Virus record (IMG/VR): IMGVR_UViG_3300031638_000011
Span: 1 to 29,123 of that record
Source of the DNA: a virus
Length of the DNA: 29,123 bases
Direction: 5' to 3' (one strand)
How positions within the stretch are numbered: the first letter of the stretch is position 1; every line of letters begins with the position of its first letter. The position numbers and the translations under genes are program-made. The notes under the pieces were generated by a model. The model had not been told where the DNA came from and did no database searches. It was given only the letters and a program-made list of their open reading frames with translations. Shown here piece by piece: positions 16,201-24,221 of the stretch.

Positions 16201-18491
16201 TCTATATCTTGGCTTTCGTCTATATAAGGTGAATACAGAGTAGAACCAGAGTAAGGAATTCCCGAGCTTCCAACTGTTAAAACATCCGTATTATTAGAAA
16301 GTATAACACTTGAAGCTCTACCGTATTTGTCAGATAATACAAATCCTACTTGATAATTTCTGTTAGTTTTAACAGAGCTGCTAGGGTATTCTATTCTGCT
16401 CGTAGAGTTAGTGACATCGCCTCCTGGCTCAAACGCCAACAATACGTTAGGGCCTGCCGGTAATGTAATGGTGTTTGTTAAAGTTATATTTATATTATTA
16501 CCAGCCGTGTTGCTAGAAGTCGACTGAAGAAGTGTTCCATCCGGTATTATAGCTCCAAAAGCAGTGCACGTAATTACTAACCCGGCATAAAGCCCCCCGT
16601 CAGTTGGAACTTTAGGAACATCTATTTGAAATGAACCGCCTGCGGGTATCGTAGTGCCAGCTCCTTGATATAAAGCTGTTATTTCATTTATTTCAAATTC
16701 TGCTTTTTCAGTACAAGCTACATTGTAATCCAATGAAGCAGGAGGAGTTAGTTTGTTTTGAAAATTAGCATATATTACTCTATTGCCAGAAATTTCTTGA
16801 GCCAAAGATCTAATTGGCACTTTATCATAAACCCTGACAAGATCTGATTCTGGTAAAGTTTTAGTAGGCTTAGTAGAGTTATATGTGTAAATATAATAAT
16901 TTGGATCAGCTACAGTTAATATAGCATCCCCAGTCAAACCGTCTGCAGCACTGGTACTTATTGTTATTATGCCAGCAACCGGATTGCTAGCATTAGTTGG
17001 TACAAAACTATCTACCACAGTTCCATCCGCTATTCCAGGACCTGTTATAGTAGACCCCACTAAAATACCTCCTTTAATATTTTTAATATTAATATCACTA
17101 CCCGCAGTTATAGGACCTATTTGAGTGCCGTCGACCGCACATATAGCCGCAGATTGCTCTATGATAGACATTGGTATTGTTTCAACAACTTTAACAGCCA
17201 ACGCATCTGATTCTTTGTAAAGTATATCTACTTCAGATATTTTTAAACCATTCCTCAAGGTATAATTTGCAAATGGAAGCGGGATTATTAATTTTATTTC
17301 ATTAACTTTATTTTCTACAAAAGAAACGACAGTACTTCTGTATGTATTAGCTTGGTCTTCTACTTTTGTTTTACCCTCATCTGCTACATACATAAAATAC
17401 CCATCTTGCTTTGGTATAAAAGCTGATTGCGTAAATGGTGCAAAAATAGAATATTCATTATCTACAAATTTAAATCTATAGCTAAATCTTGTAAATTTAT
17501 CTTCTAAATAATCAGGGTCTCCTGAAAATTTTGAATTGTAATAAGGGTTTGGATTAAATATTATTTCGTAAGTTGTGCTACCAGTTATGCTAGGAAATGG
17601 ATCGCTACCTGCAATAGTAACATCCCAAGCATCTGACGTTGTAGTGCCATAGGAAGCTGTTGTTACCCTTGAGTTGCCTAGCATTATTATGTTTCCGCCA
17701 TTGTTTAATATGTAACCAACGGTAGCTCCAACTGAATATGGAGATCCCGTAACTAAATCTCCTGAAAAACTACCGGCATTTAACGTAATATTAAAAGCAC
17801 TTGTGTAGGGTCCTGTTTTTAAACCAGAACCACCATTTGGAAGAAATTTACTACTAACGTCTTTCATGGTAGTTTCATAAGGAACTGGGTCTGTAATAGT
17901 TGCTAAAATACTTTTTTGAAATAACTCCATGCATTGATATGGACTATATTTAGCCACAGATATTTGATCCTCCGTTGTATAATATATAGGATTAGCCAAT
18001 GGATTATCTTGAGAATTTGCTAATTCAACATTAATTACTCTAGGTTGATTTCTGTTATCTGTAAAAAATAATAGATTTTCTAAAATATTAATGCCATATA
18101 AAGGGTTTAGCTGAGAAAAATTAAGGAAAGCTCCTTTTACTAATATTATAGAAGCAGTTGATAGTACATTATAGGATATTATAAAATGATTAGATTTAAC
18201 ACCTGTTGGAGTGTAATTTTCATCTGGATTGTCCGTAAAAAATAAATACACAACACTGTTAACTTCATCTGGTAATTGGCCTATGCATTTTAAATTGCTA
18301 ATTCCCGTAGTAGTTTGAAAGCTTTGTATTGAAGCATTTCCTAATATATTTTCTACGTTACCTACTTCCGATCCTTCAGATTTACTAACTTGAACATTAA
18401 GCGCATCTCTGTATTCACCGTTAGGCACTATACGAGCATCCAAGTCTTTATTCATCTTGGACTTTAAAAAAGTATTTTGAACTTTAGCCAT
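13287..18491 (-). CDS. Large nozzle/muzzle-like tail protein with added beta-modules, 1734 aa
   Basis: The opening NTFLKSKMNKDLDARIVPNG, then EYRDALNVQVSKSEGSEVGN and VENILGN, is a block I associate with nozzle or muzzle tail proteins (T7 gp12-like) of short-tailed and crAss-like phages. It would form the distal end of the tail through which DNA leaves. The rest is beta-rich with Asn/Ser/Thr/Gly loops. At least three modules share a 'G-x-G-I-x-x-G-T-x-V' turn (about 475-525, 627-690, 984-1040). Near 1300-1410 a cadherin-like strand pair reads EYQIVVAVQDGDGGGITTQT. At 1734 aa it is more than twice the length of T7 gp12 (about 790 aa), so host-contact domains have probably been added. No separate tail-fibre gene is visible in the window. 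Confidence 0.75.
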   Translation of the reverse strand: MAKVQNTFLKSKMNKDLDARIVPNGEYRDALNVQVSKSEGSEVGNVENILGNASIQSFQTTTGISNLKCIGQLPDEVNSVVYLFFTDNPDENYTPTGVKSNHFIISYNVLSTASIILVKGAFLNFSQLNPLYGINILENLLFFTDNRNQPRVINVELANSQDNPLANPIYYTTEDQISVAKYSPYQCMELFQKSILATITDPVPYETTMKDVSSKFLPNGGSGLKTGPYTSAFNITLNAGSFSGDLVTGSPYSVGATVGYILNNGGNIIMLGNSRVTTASYGTTTSDAWDVTIAGSDPFPSITGSTTYEIIFNPNPYYNSKFSGDPDYLEDKFTRFSYRFKFVDNEYSIFAPFTQSAFIPKQDGYFMYVADEGKTKVEDQANTYRSTVVSFVENKVNEIKLIIPLPFANYTLRNGLKISEVDILYKESDALAVKVVETIPMSIIEQSAAICAVDGTQIGPITAGSDINIKNIKGGILVGSTITGPGIADGTVVDSFVPTNASNPVAGIITISTSAADGLTGDAILTVADPNYYIYTYNSTKPTKTLPESDLVRVYDKVPIRSLAQEISGNRVIYANFQNKLTPPASLDYNVACTEKAEFEINEITALYQGAGTTIPAGGSFQIDVPKVPTDGGLYAGLVITCTAFGAIIPDGTLLQSTSSNTAGNNINITLTNTITLPAGPNVLLAFEPGGDVTNSTSRIEYPSSSVKTNRNYQVGFVLSDKYGRASSVILSNNTDVLTVGSSGIPYSGSTLYSPYIDESQDIDEWAGNSLKVLFNKPITTNIYNGDITSSEYNPLGWYSYKVVVKQTEQEYYNVYLPGIMAGYPQDQNLEIGKTSHAVLINDNINKIPRDLNEVGPEQRQFRSSIRLFGRVENTAIPITENLGVFTNLGASNKQYYPFNNSDTVSIISTLDDLFDYSSSEPELPSYFPQFYDLNSDPLIARISTNSKIGQISTTNIGAGGANVVASVAAAGPPSPPSSTVEITNVSEPAGWFVPNQFLVSGVGIPSETYVGLYTAGSPSTIGLVDSGGGSVEVQLAEKTQLIFTKTYGSPNFEIANPGLQYLAVYETEPVESLLDIFWETSTSGLISNLNTAVLNSQNTPGAIDIGGWNDDSFLESLPDTVGNHDILNGPFVLEDDFGITINLNTTRVIDGVPTPDYLYLTSVTNGLGENVSNQFNSAGGKDYFRLVDTSPGQIGEGPWNIRTTTSADTPISSDNYYDNIYHFPNENGQLFNREREFVFLFTARIDGLVTQLPLQFANLSNVFPIVQEVIDEVNTITYTLPINDVDINANRRDNTLATIFATNGADNPNLFNGLIGGEVSNNLSFSIQSQIYLTGPSAGEPAVLEDSNIFSLTEKEVDAGNGFLKCQLKNDAFESSYLSSAEYQIVVAVQDGDGGGITTQTFIIDMRLIVEQDKVYNAAMRAKAKLPYVFPDNPDFNSNLGQELDNISFTYTQFELDANTVGIAPAEVGWYIYADGFLRIEAPVQGIEENPGSTGSRPLINFNGADENVPIVIPFTQAKKAILFGDGTGVSFRDYRYIAPEATVEITNITAQPNGDVIVAYDPATLTGIISTYQSAWGISDADRSGPGAFFPGYGALGIFQQKVLVFGAKYVLANDTANSQLTLTGINSQANIGDTLYLYQGFKREDSFPWYFVPYAAGLAGLQQTFAASPYTSWAITKFELPDQPNPSTPQSGPGNFSEPADGVTYGDKIHHGLFTNVDSSPDITGINFDIT

Positions 18492-18497
18492 TTAATT

Positions 18498-19733
18498 TTA
18501 GTGTTTAATCCATTTAGATTTACCTCTCATAACTTGAACAATTTCATCAAGCTTAATATTTGATAATCTTATTTTAGCATTTCTAAGTTTAGCTCTTCGG
18601 TCTTTTTGAAGCCTTTGAACTAAGTACTCTTGTTGTCCAGACCTTGTGGACACTATAGAATACAGTATGGACGCGTATAAGGCGTCTTCTGCTAACTTAG
18701 GTACTTTAGTATCTAAGTCATAACCCAAGCCATCAGAGATGTATTCTAATACAATAAGCTTTCCTGCTAAATTACTAGAAAAAGACATTTTACCTTCTCT
18801 TTCATCCATGTTAAACCAGCCGTTCATTTGAGAAGTTTGTGGGTCTAACCCATATTGTCTTCCCCAATTCCAGCTGCCCTCAAAGCCATAGGCATTTTGA
18901 AAGTCCACGGCTTCATCTATATTGTTGATTAGCTGGCCGTTTATTAAATTGTCATTAGCGCTCCTCCATCTTTCAGCTGTAAGAGAAGTTCCTTCTATGT
19001 TTTCCCCAAAATTGTCTTGAGTTGGTACACCTACTTGATCTTGAATAGGTGTTCCAAAAGGGGCTATAGTTAAATTGTTTGCTGGGTATATAATTCTTTT
19101 TACACCCAATTGGTCTATCCAGGACACTCTTACATAGTTAACATAGTCTTGAGGCAATATAACGCTTAAGCTAGCTGGTATATTTAACTCTTGAGAATGA
19201 ATACTTTTTAAAGTGTCATAGCTAAATTCTTGCAAACTTCTTTTTGCAAAGAACAGTACATCAGATTTTTTAGCGTTTTGTATTAGTTTGCCATCCCCTA
19301 CATAACCAACCATAAAGTTGTCTATAGCATCTGTTAATTTTATATATTCATAGCTTCCATAATTATCTTCTACGGTATCTCCATAAGCTTTTTCAGCTTC
19401 GGTTTGCCCATACTTCCCTCCTGTTAATACTTTTAATTGTACAACATAATATTCACCAGCAGCTGGAATAACAGGAGCAAGAGCCGTGCCTAAAGTTATT
19501 GTGTTGTTACTAACTAAATAATCTAGCGTATATTCTAAATATGAGCCTGGCAATCCTGTAAAACTTTTATAAAGTTTAAAATTGTTTAACGCATAATTTA
19601 TATTTGCTGAATCAAACGATCCAAAAATTAAGTCTGTATCAAAGGTTGTGGGGAATGTCCCTACAATTCCATCAGATAAAAATCCCTGGGCTCCTTGGTA
19701 GTATTGTTGATTTGTTTCAGTTATTAAACCCAT
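18498..19733 (-). CDS. Probable tail adaptor/ring protein (P22 gp4 / T7 gp11-like role), 411 aa
   Basis: This soluble, mixed alpha/beta protein of 411 aa has no signal peptide or membrane span. The N-terminal third is beta-rich. The middle contains FAKRSLQEFSYDTLKSIHSQ and ILPQDYVNYVRVSWIDQLGV, a pattern I recall from connector proteins of marine and crAss-like phages. The C-terminal part is helical (AEDALYASILYSIVSTR) and ends in a basic tail VQVMRGKSKWIKH. Gene order (just before the nozzle-like gene and after another small connector candidate) supports a ring below the portal. It starts 6 bases after the upstream gene, with an A-rich leader and no Shine-Dalgarno motif. Homology to P22 gp4 or T7 gp11 is inferred from position. 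Confidence 0.65.
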   Translation of the reverse strand: MGLITETNQQYYQGAQGFLSDGIVGTFPTTFDTDLIFGSFDSANINYALNNFKLYKSFTGLPGSYLEYTLDYLVSNNTITLGTALAPVIPAAGEYYVVQLKVLTGGKYGQTEAEKAYGDTVEDNYGSYEYIKLTDAIDNFMVGYVGDGKLIQNAKKSDVLFFAKRSLQEFSYDTLKSIHSQELNIPASLSVILPQDYVNYVRVSWIDQLGVKRIIYPANNLTIAPFGTPIQDQVGVPTQDNFGENIEGTSLTAERWRSANDNLINGQLINNIDEAVDFQNAYGFEGSWNWGRQYGLDPQTSQMNGWFNMDEREGKMSFSSNLAGKLIVLEYISDGLGYDLDTKVPKLAEDALYASILYSIVSTRSGQQEYLVQRLQKDRRAKLRNAKIRLSNIKLDEIVQVMRGKSKWIKH

Positions 19734-19739
19734 TTGTTA

Positions 19740-20525
19740 CTATGATTTTTCGTTAATTGACGCCTGCTGAGCTTCTTGAGCTGCGGCTTGTATAATTGTA
19801 GGATCGTTTATTATAATTCCACAGTATTTTAAAATATTTATTACTAAATTATTTTGCTCAGAAATATCTAATTGAAAATTTAAAGAAGCCGATGGGCTGT
19901 ATATATACTGTCCTAGATTACCTGGTTGAAATCCCCAAGACGGTTTAGATGGCTTAAATATACAATTAACGCTTAAAGTGTCCGGCTGCGGAAATACTCT
20001 AAGAGCTATTGTGTTTAAATAATTAGTTTTATATGATAAAGGATATTGCCTAGTCGGAGCAGTTAGTTTGGATCTTATTATTTTATTATAATCACTTCTG
20101 CTGGCTAGTTGAGTTATAGAACTCTGAAAAGAATTACTTACTGAGTTCGGTTTTGTTGAAACAGAGTTACTATTATATGTTGAAACTATATTGCCTATTA
20201 AATATATTTGCCCTGCTGAAGCAACGTTATTAGGGTCCTCATATTGCCAAACAAAATTAACCGCATCATAAAGAAAACTAACTTCATTTTCAAAAGGATA
20301 TAATTTATAATCAATATTTTTAAATACATTAAAAAATTCTGTATCGTTTTGTGTATTGTTTTGATTTTGACGATTTAATTGATTACCGTCTGGAAAATAT
20401 GATTGAAATATTTCATCTTGTACTTGATCTGCTAAGCTATTAAATTCAGCAGGTGTTATATAACCTCTTTGCTCTTTGTTTATAATATACAAGACTGTTT
20501 GATATACTGTATTTATATTTACCAT
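19740..20525 (-). CDS. Probable head-tail connector/ring protein, 261 aa
   Basis: The N-terminal block YQTVLYIINKEQRGYITPAE, then FNSLADQVQDEIFQSYF (about 8-45), is a helical signature that I recall from a conserved structural gene of crAss-like and marine flavobacterial phages, next to connector proteins. The middle is Asn/Gln/Ser-rich. The C-terminal half is beta-rich (YLNTIALRVFPQPDTLSVNC), and a short Ala/Gln-rich helix closes it. No enzyme motif is visible. It is the first gene after the strong internal terminator at about 20,550, so its expression and that of the tail genes depend on read-through or on an unseen promoter. The start is the ATG at 20,525, with AAAAATAAGT just upstream. 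Confidence 0.62.
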   Translation of the reverse strand: MVNINTVYQTVLYIINKEQRGYITPAEFNSLADQVQDEIFQSYFPDGNQLNRQNQNNTQNDTEFFNVFKNIDYKLYPFENEVSFLYDAVNFVWQYEDPNNVASAGQIYLIGNIVSTYNSNSVSTKPNSVSNSFQSSITQLASRSDYNKIIRSKLTAPTRQYPLSYKTNYLNTIALRVFPQPDTLSVNCIFKPSKPSWGFQPGNLGQYIYSPSASLNFQLDISEQNNLVINILKYCGIIINDPTIIQAAAQEAQQASINEKS

Positions 20526-20544
20526 ACTTATTTTTATTTATACT

Positions 20545-20566
20545 AAAAAGGCGGCCGAAACCGCCT
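20545..20566 (-). terminator. Internal Rho-independent terminator between head and tail modules
   Basis: On the minus strand AGGCGG and CCGCCT form a six-pair GC-rich stem with loop TTTCGG, followed by five T. The flanks TACTA and TAGTA are also complementary and could lengthen the stem. It lies in the 61-base gap between the 274-aa gene and the 261-aa gene, on the same strand as both. T7 has its major late terminator at a similar place, after the capsid gene and before the tail genes. A partial terminator would give more head than tail transcript. Confidence 0.82.
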
Positions 20567-20586
20567 GTATATAGTATCACTTGTTT

Positions 20587-21411
20587 TTATAGTTTTTTAT
20601 CTATAGACTTATAGATTTCTACTCCTTCATCTGTTTTTAAGAAAGCCGCAAACGCTGAGTAAGGGTTTTCGTCAAAAGGAACGTTCATTAATTTTCTATC
20701 ATTTGATCCCCATGCAAAAGTACGCTGATCTGGTGATAGTTTTATAATTCCAACTTCGGCCGCTCTAATGGCAAAATTCCTTAGTTGCACATTTTCATCG
20801 TTAGCTAAGCTAATAAATAATGCAGGATTGCTTCTAGCAAACAGCATTAAATCTCTTTTAAGTTCTTTGGAACTCATTTCATTTACTTTAGAACCAATTT
20901 CAACTCTTAGTATAGCTTCAGCTTGGTCTACATCTATACTTCTAGCTGCATTCATAGCATCCACTTGAAGATCTAATATCTCTAATTGATCCACAGCTTC
21001 TTCTTTTGCGCTAAACTCTTCATATAATCTTCCTTTTAAAGGGTGATACAAAGAAAGTAGTTTTTGAAGATTTTGTTGCTCTTTTTTTACGGTTAAAGCT
21101 CCTTTAAGAAATCTTACGTGCCCCATAGTAACTTCTCCTTTTTGTTCGTCTACTAAAGGTGAATCTTGATTTGTTGCGTATCTTATTTCTCTTTGTTTTC
21201 CAGTTTTTTCATCAAAATATAATAAAGCATGCTTTCTTGTATGCTTACCAGGTATTGTTAATGTTAAAGGATTTTTATTACCTTTTAAATAATAAATCCT
21301 GTCTTTGATTTCCCACTCTGATTTTGTGGGCTTTACTGGAGTAGCAACTTTTGTTACCACTTCTTCTTGAGGTGCAACCTCAACTTGTTGTGCTTTAGCT
21401 TGTTTAGCCAT
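20587..21411 (-). CDS. Conserved head-associated protein, 274 aa
   Basis: I do not know a named function for this 274-aa protein. It starts with a Val/Gln/Pro-rich low-complexity arm (AKQAKAQQVEVAPQEEVVTK). It then has a beta-rich domain with YLKGNKNPLTLTIPGKHTRK, LLYFDEKTGKQREIRYATNQ and SPLVDEQKG. The C-terminal half is helical (VDQAEAILRVEIGSKVNEMS, ELKRDLMLFARSNP, VQLRNFAIRAAEVGIIKLSP). Proteins of this make-up lie immediately after the capsid gene in marine phage contigs I recall. It sits between the capsid-linked hairpin and a strong terminator, so it is expressed with the capsid and may be a decoration, vertex or neck protein. This role is inferred from context. Confidence 0.68.
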   Translation of the reverse strand: MAKQAKAQQVEVAPQEEVVTKVATPVKPTKSEWEIKDRIYYLKGNKNPLTLTIPGKHTRKHALLYFDEKTGKQREIRYATNQDSPLVDEQKGEVTMGHVRFLKGALTVKKEQQNLQKLLSLYHPLKGRLYEEFSAKEEAVDQLEILDLQVDAMNAARSIDVDQAEAILRVEIGSKVNEMSSKELKRDLMLFARSNPALFISLANDENVQLRNFAIRAAEVGIIKLSPDQRTFAWGSNDRKLMNVPFDENPYSAFAAFLKTDEGVEIYKSIDKKL

Positions 21412-21446
21412 AATATAATAAAATTAAATAGTTATAAAAGTAATAA

Positions 21447-21473
21447 TTACCCCCGTCAGTACAACGAGGGTAA
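21447..21473 (-). promoter_or_regulatory. RNA hairpin downstream of the major capsid gene
   Basis: On the minus strand TTACCCTCGT pairs with ACGGGGGTAA over ten positions, with one T-G wobble and a seven-base loop TGTACTG. It lies 24 bases beyond the capsid stop codon. The following sequence is T-rich but broken (TTATTACTTTTATAAC), so this is at best a weak terminator. A 3' stabilising or processing structure for the capsid message is equally plausible. A degenerate Bacteroidota-type promoter (TTG, then TACTTTT about 19 bases on) overlaps it but is too weak to call. Confidence 0.6.
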
Positions 21474-21496
21474 GAATTACATTAATGTTGAATCAA

Positions 21497-22987
21497 TTAG
21501 ATTCCTTTAAATAATACAAAGTTGTTAGCAGCTTGAGTTACTAAACATCTTTCAGATAGGAAGTTTACTTCCATAGCATCAAGAGTCGAAGTAAATGCTC
21601 CACCGGCAGAACCAGTTAACCAAGACTTCATTCGTCTGTCATCAGCTTGTGAAGCTCTGTAACGTACGTGTAAGAATGGTCGACGGATATTAGTTCCTAA
21701 AACTTGATCGTAAACTGTAGAAGTTCCAGCTGGTACTAATACACCTTCAATTGAACTGATGCCTGTAACAGCGCCACGAGTAGAAGCGTCATTTAAGTAT
21801 TTCCAATCAGTCTTATAGAAATCATAAGATCCTCTACGGAATCCGCTAAATCCTAAGTTCAAAGCCATTTCTTCAGAATTTTCAAATAATCCAAAAGCAG
21901 TACCTCCAGCAAATCCACCAGAAATAGAAGCTAACATATCGTCAAAATCAAGAGATGTTTGTCTCTGTAAAAATAACATGTTTTCTTCAATTGCTCCTTG
22001 AGTATCTAAGTTTTTAAGGATAGCGTCAAATTCGTCAAGTCCAGCAGCGGCAGTAAATCCTACCTCTACGTTTCCACGAGATTGGATAGCAGCAAATAAA
22101 CCTTCAGTACCAGCAAGTCCAGCAGCAGTAGGTACCCCAGCTTGTGCAATTTGATTATACTCACCTTCTACCATTGCCATTTCTAAGTAATCTTCAAAAC
22201 GTAAACGAGTTTCAGATTCAGCTTTTAAATACCATAAGTACCCAGATGTTCCGTCTTCAGTTGCAACTTCTACCCATCCAATTTGTGCCATATCAGATCC
22301 CGATACTACGTACTGGCTTCTAATAATGATTGGTGAATTAGAAAATTGAGTTAATTGCGGATCAATAGATACATACCCATTAGCAACGGCGCCAGCAGCT
22401 GCAGTGCTTGAATTTAAAAATTGCCCTTTTTGGTAAGCAGAACCGTAAACAAATACTTTGATTCCAGCGCCAACAGTAATTCCATTAGCAGCAGCCTCTA
22501 AAGAAGCGTTGTTAAAAGGAGTTACAGTAAATGTTCCTACACCACCACCTGCGCCGGGTGTACTAGCAGTAACTAAAGCTTTTGCTTCAGCTCCAGTTGC
22601 CGGGTCTAATACTACAACTGTGTCATTAGGAGAAATAACATTTGTTACTCCAGCAGGTAAGTTTATAACGTTAGAAGCAGCTCCACCTGTAGCAAACACT
22701 GTTGCATTGTCGTAAGAGACATGCAATCTATTTTGTTCAGACCAAATTACTTGATCAGATGTCATTGGCATTTCAGCGCCAACCATTCTTAAGAATCCAG
22801 ATAACGTACGGTTTCCGTAACGCTCTACTTCTTGTTCATAAATTTCTGGTAGGTATTGTTGTGCGAAAGAATCGCCGCCATTTCCAGGGCCAGCTGCACC
22901 GCCAGCATTAAATTGTAGGTAGTTACTGTTTAATATCTCTTGCGTTTGCGAAGGGATTAAACTACCAAATTGAGGAGTTAAACTCAT
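21497..22987 (-). CDS. Major capsid protein, 496 aa
   Basis: The N-terminal arm reads FAQQYLPEIYEQEVERYGNR, then TLSGFLRMVGAEMPMTSDQV and IWSEQNRLHVSY, a block I associate with major capsid proteins of marine phages. A Gly/Ala/Val-rich inserted beta-domain follows (about 95-185). The core includes YVVSGSDMAQIGWVEV, ESETRLRFEDYLEMAMVEGE and a C-terminal FLHVRYRASQADDRRMKSW. The position after a Glu-rich scaffold-like gene, with portal and terminase upstream, supports the call. The HK97 fold is assumed from the phage type. The codon use is less A/T-extreme than in neighbouring genes, as often seen for the most highly expressed virion gene. The leader is A-rich (AAAAAAAACAAACAATT) without a Shine-Dalgarno motif. 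A hairpin follows the stop. Confidence 0.86.
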   Translation of the reverse strand: MSLTPQFGSLIPSQTQEILNSNYLQFNAGGAAGPGNGGDSFAQQYLPEIYEQEVERYGNRTLSGFLRMVGAEMPMTSDQVIWSEQNRLHVSYDNATVFATGGAASNVINLPAGVTNVISPNDTVVVLDPATGAEAKALVTASTPGAGGGVGTFTVTPFNNASLEAAANGITVGAGIKVFVYGSAYQKGQFLNSSTAAAGAVANGYVSIDPQLTQFSNSPIIIRSQYVVSGSDMAQIGWVEVATEDGTSGYLWYLKAESETRLRFEDYLEMAMVEGEYNQIAQAGVPTAAGLAGTEGLFAAIQSRGNVEVGFTAAAGLDEFDAILKNLDTQGAIEENMLFLQRQTSLDFDDMLASISGGFAGGTAFGLFENSEEMALNLGFSGFRRGSYDFYKTDWKYLNDASTRGAVTGISSIEGVLVPAGTSTVYDQVLGTNIRRPFLHVRYRASQADDRRMKSWLTGSAGGAFTSTLDAMEVNFLSERCLVTQAANNFVLFKGI

Positions 22988-23002
22988 AATTGTTTGTTTT
23001 TT

Positions 23003-24190
23003 TTAGTTAAATTTTCTTGTTTTAATTTTTAGTTTTGTAGAATCAGCACCTGAAATTGCTTTAACTTTAAATCCATTTAAAAACACTTCTCCCTGAGTAG
23101 ATCTAGCTTTAGTACTACTTAAGTTTTTAGAACTGTTTACAACTTCTTTTACAGCATCTGCTTTTCCTTGCTCATAGAAATGAGCGGCAATTTTATCCAC
23201 ATTGTCAGCAGCATACATAGCTTTGTGATAACCCTTCGTGTCTTTAACATTACCATCACTGTCTAGGAACTTCCCGACAAGGTTGTTAATATTCGATTGG
23301 CTCTCTGCAACTTTATCACGATTCTGAATATTATACTTATAGCTTTTTTCACCAACTTTGATATCGAAACCTTCGAAATTGTCGTTAAAATGCTTTTTAG
23401 TATTTTCTTTGAATTGCGCATGTTGTTGCTCAGCTTGCTCCTGCTGCTTGTTGTATCGGTTAAAAAAGTCCGTGGCTTTTTGTTGGTCTTGAGTAACGCC
23501 TGGTCTCAACTTGATCTCATCGTAATACTTACTCTTTGTTTCCTCTAAATAGCTTTTGGCTTTTGCAACTTCTTCTTTAAACGCAATTCTTTTCTTGCGT
23601 GCATCTCTATCTTCGTCGATATCTTCATCAATGATAAAGTCCTCTAATAACATATCAATGTCTTCACCTTCCAAATAAGGCTTTTCTTTTTTATAATATT
23701 CTTTTAATAATGTAACATCATCCACTTGAGAGTAGTCAGCATTAAGTCTGGTATAGTCCTCTATTGTCCCACCTGTGTCTTCCATAAAAGAAACTAGCTT
23801 TTCAATATTTTCAGGTAAAGCTTTACCAAGAATTCTTTCGTCTTGTATTGCTTTTTCTACCTGAGCTTCAACTTTTTCAGTTTCTGTTACTTCTTTGATT
23901 GGAGAAAACCCTTCAGCATCCTTGTCGGACTCTTGTACAGGTTCTCCCACCTTTGCGCTATCTCCGGATGGTTCTTCCACAGATACTTCCTTTGTTTCTC
24001 CGATTTGAATGGCATCTTCATTTGGTATTACCACTTTCGTAACTTCTGTAGGAAGTTCAACCAAAGGTTCTTTGATGTTTACTTTTACCGGTTCGCTACT
24101 TGGTGTTGTTAATTTTTTTGGAGTTTTCTTTTTAATTTTAAACTCGCCTTCCTGCTTAACAGGTTCATTTGTTTTTGTTTCTTCTGACAT
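23003..24190 (-). CDS. Probable capsid scaffolding protein, 395 aa
   Basis: This is a 395-aa, highly charged protein. The N-terminal 110 residues are low-complexity, rich in Glu, Val, Pro and Lys (KEVSVEEPSGDSAKVGEP). A helical acidic middle follows (LLEDFIIDEDIDEDRDARKK), then a Gln-rich coiled-coil stretch (YNKQQEQAEQQHAQFKEN) and a basic C-terminus ending STKLKIKTRKFN. The basic tail would suit binding to the inner capsid surface. The lack of a fold-like core, the coiled coil, and the slot between portal and capsid genes are typical of scaffolds. No protease motif is visible, so a maturation protease fused to the scaffold is unlikely. The ATG at 24,190 follows a long A/T-rich leader. Confidence 0.76.
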   Translation of the reverse strand: MSEETKTNEPVKQEGEFKIKKKTPKKLTTPSSEPVKVNIKEPLVELPTEVTKVVIPNEDAIQIGETKEVSVEEPSGDSAKVGEPVQESDKDAEGFSPIKEVTETEKVEAQVEKAIQDERILGKALPENIEKLVSFMEDTGGTIEDYTRLNADYSQVDDVTLLKEYYKKEKPYLEGEDIDMLLEDFIIDEDIDEDRDARKKRIAFKEEVAKAKSYLEETKSKYYDEIKLRPGVTQDQQKATDFFNRYNKQQEQAEQQHAQFKENTKKHFNDNFEGFDIKVGEKSYKYNIQNRDKVAESQSNINNLVGKFLDSDGNVKDTKGYHKAMYAADNVDKIAAHFYEQGKADAVKEVVNSSKNLSSTKARSTQGEVFLNGFKVKAISGADSTKLKIKTRKFN

Positions 24191-24221
24191 AATAAAATAT
24201 AATTAAATAATTGTTTACTTT

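Noticed and set aside
21420-21496. Bacteroidota-type promoter (TTG, about 19 bases, TACTTTT) upstream of the 274-aa gene
   Set aside because: The -7 element lacks the final G and the match overlaps a hairpin arm. In such AT-rich DNA it is expected by chance.
23003-24190. Scaffold gene as a fused capsid maturation protease
   Set aside because: No Ser/His/Asp or other protease motif is visible, and the protein is low-complexity and coiled-coil throughout.
24009-24206. Plus-strand open frames opposite the scaffold gene
   Set aside because: They are antisense shadows of a Glu/Lys/Val-rich coding region, with Phe/Leu-rich translations that mimic membrane proteins. No leader or neighbour supports them.
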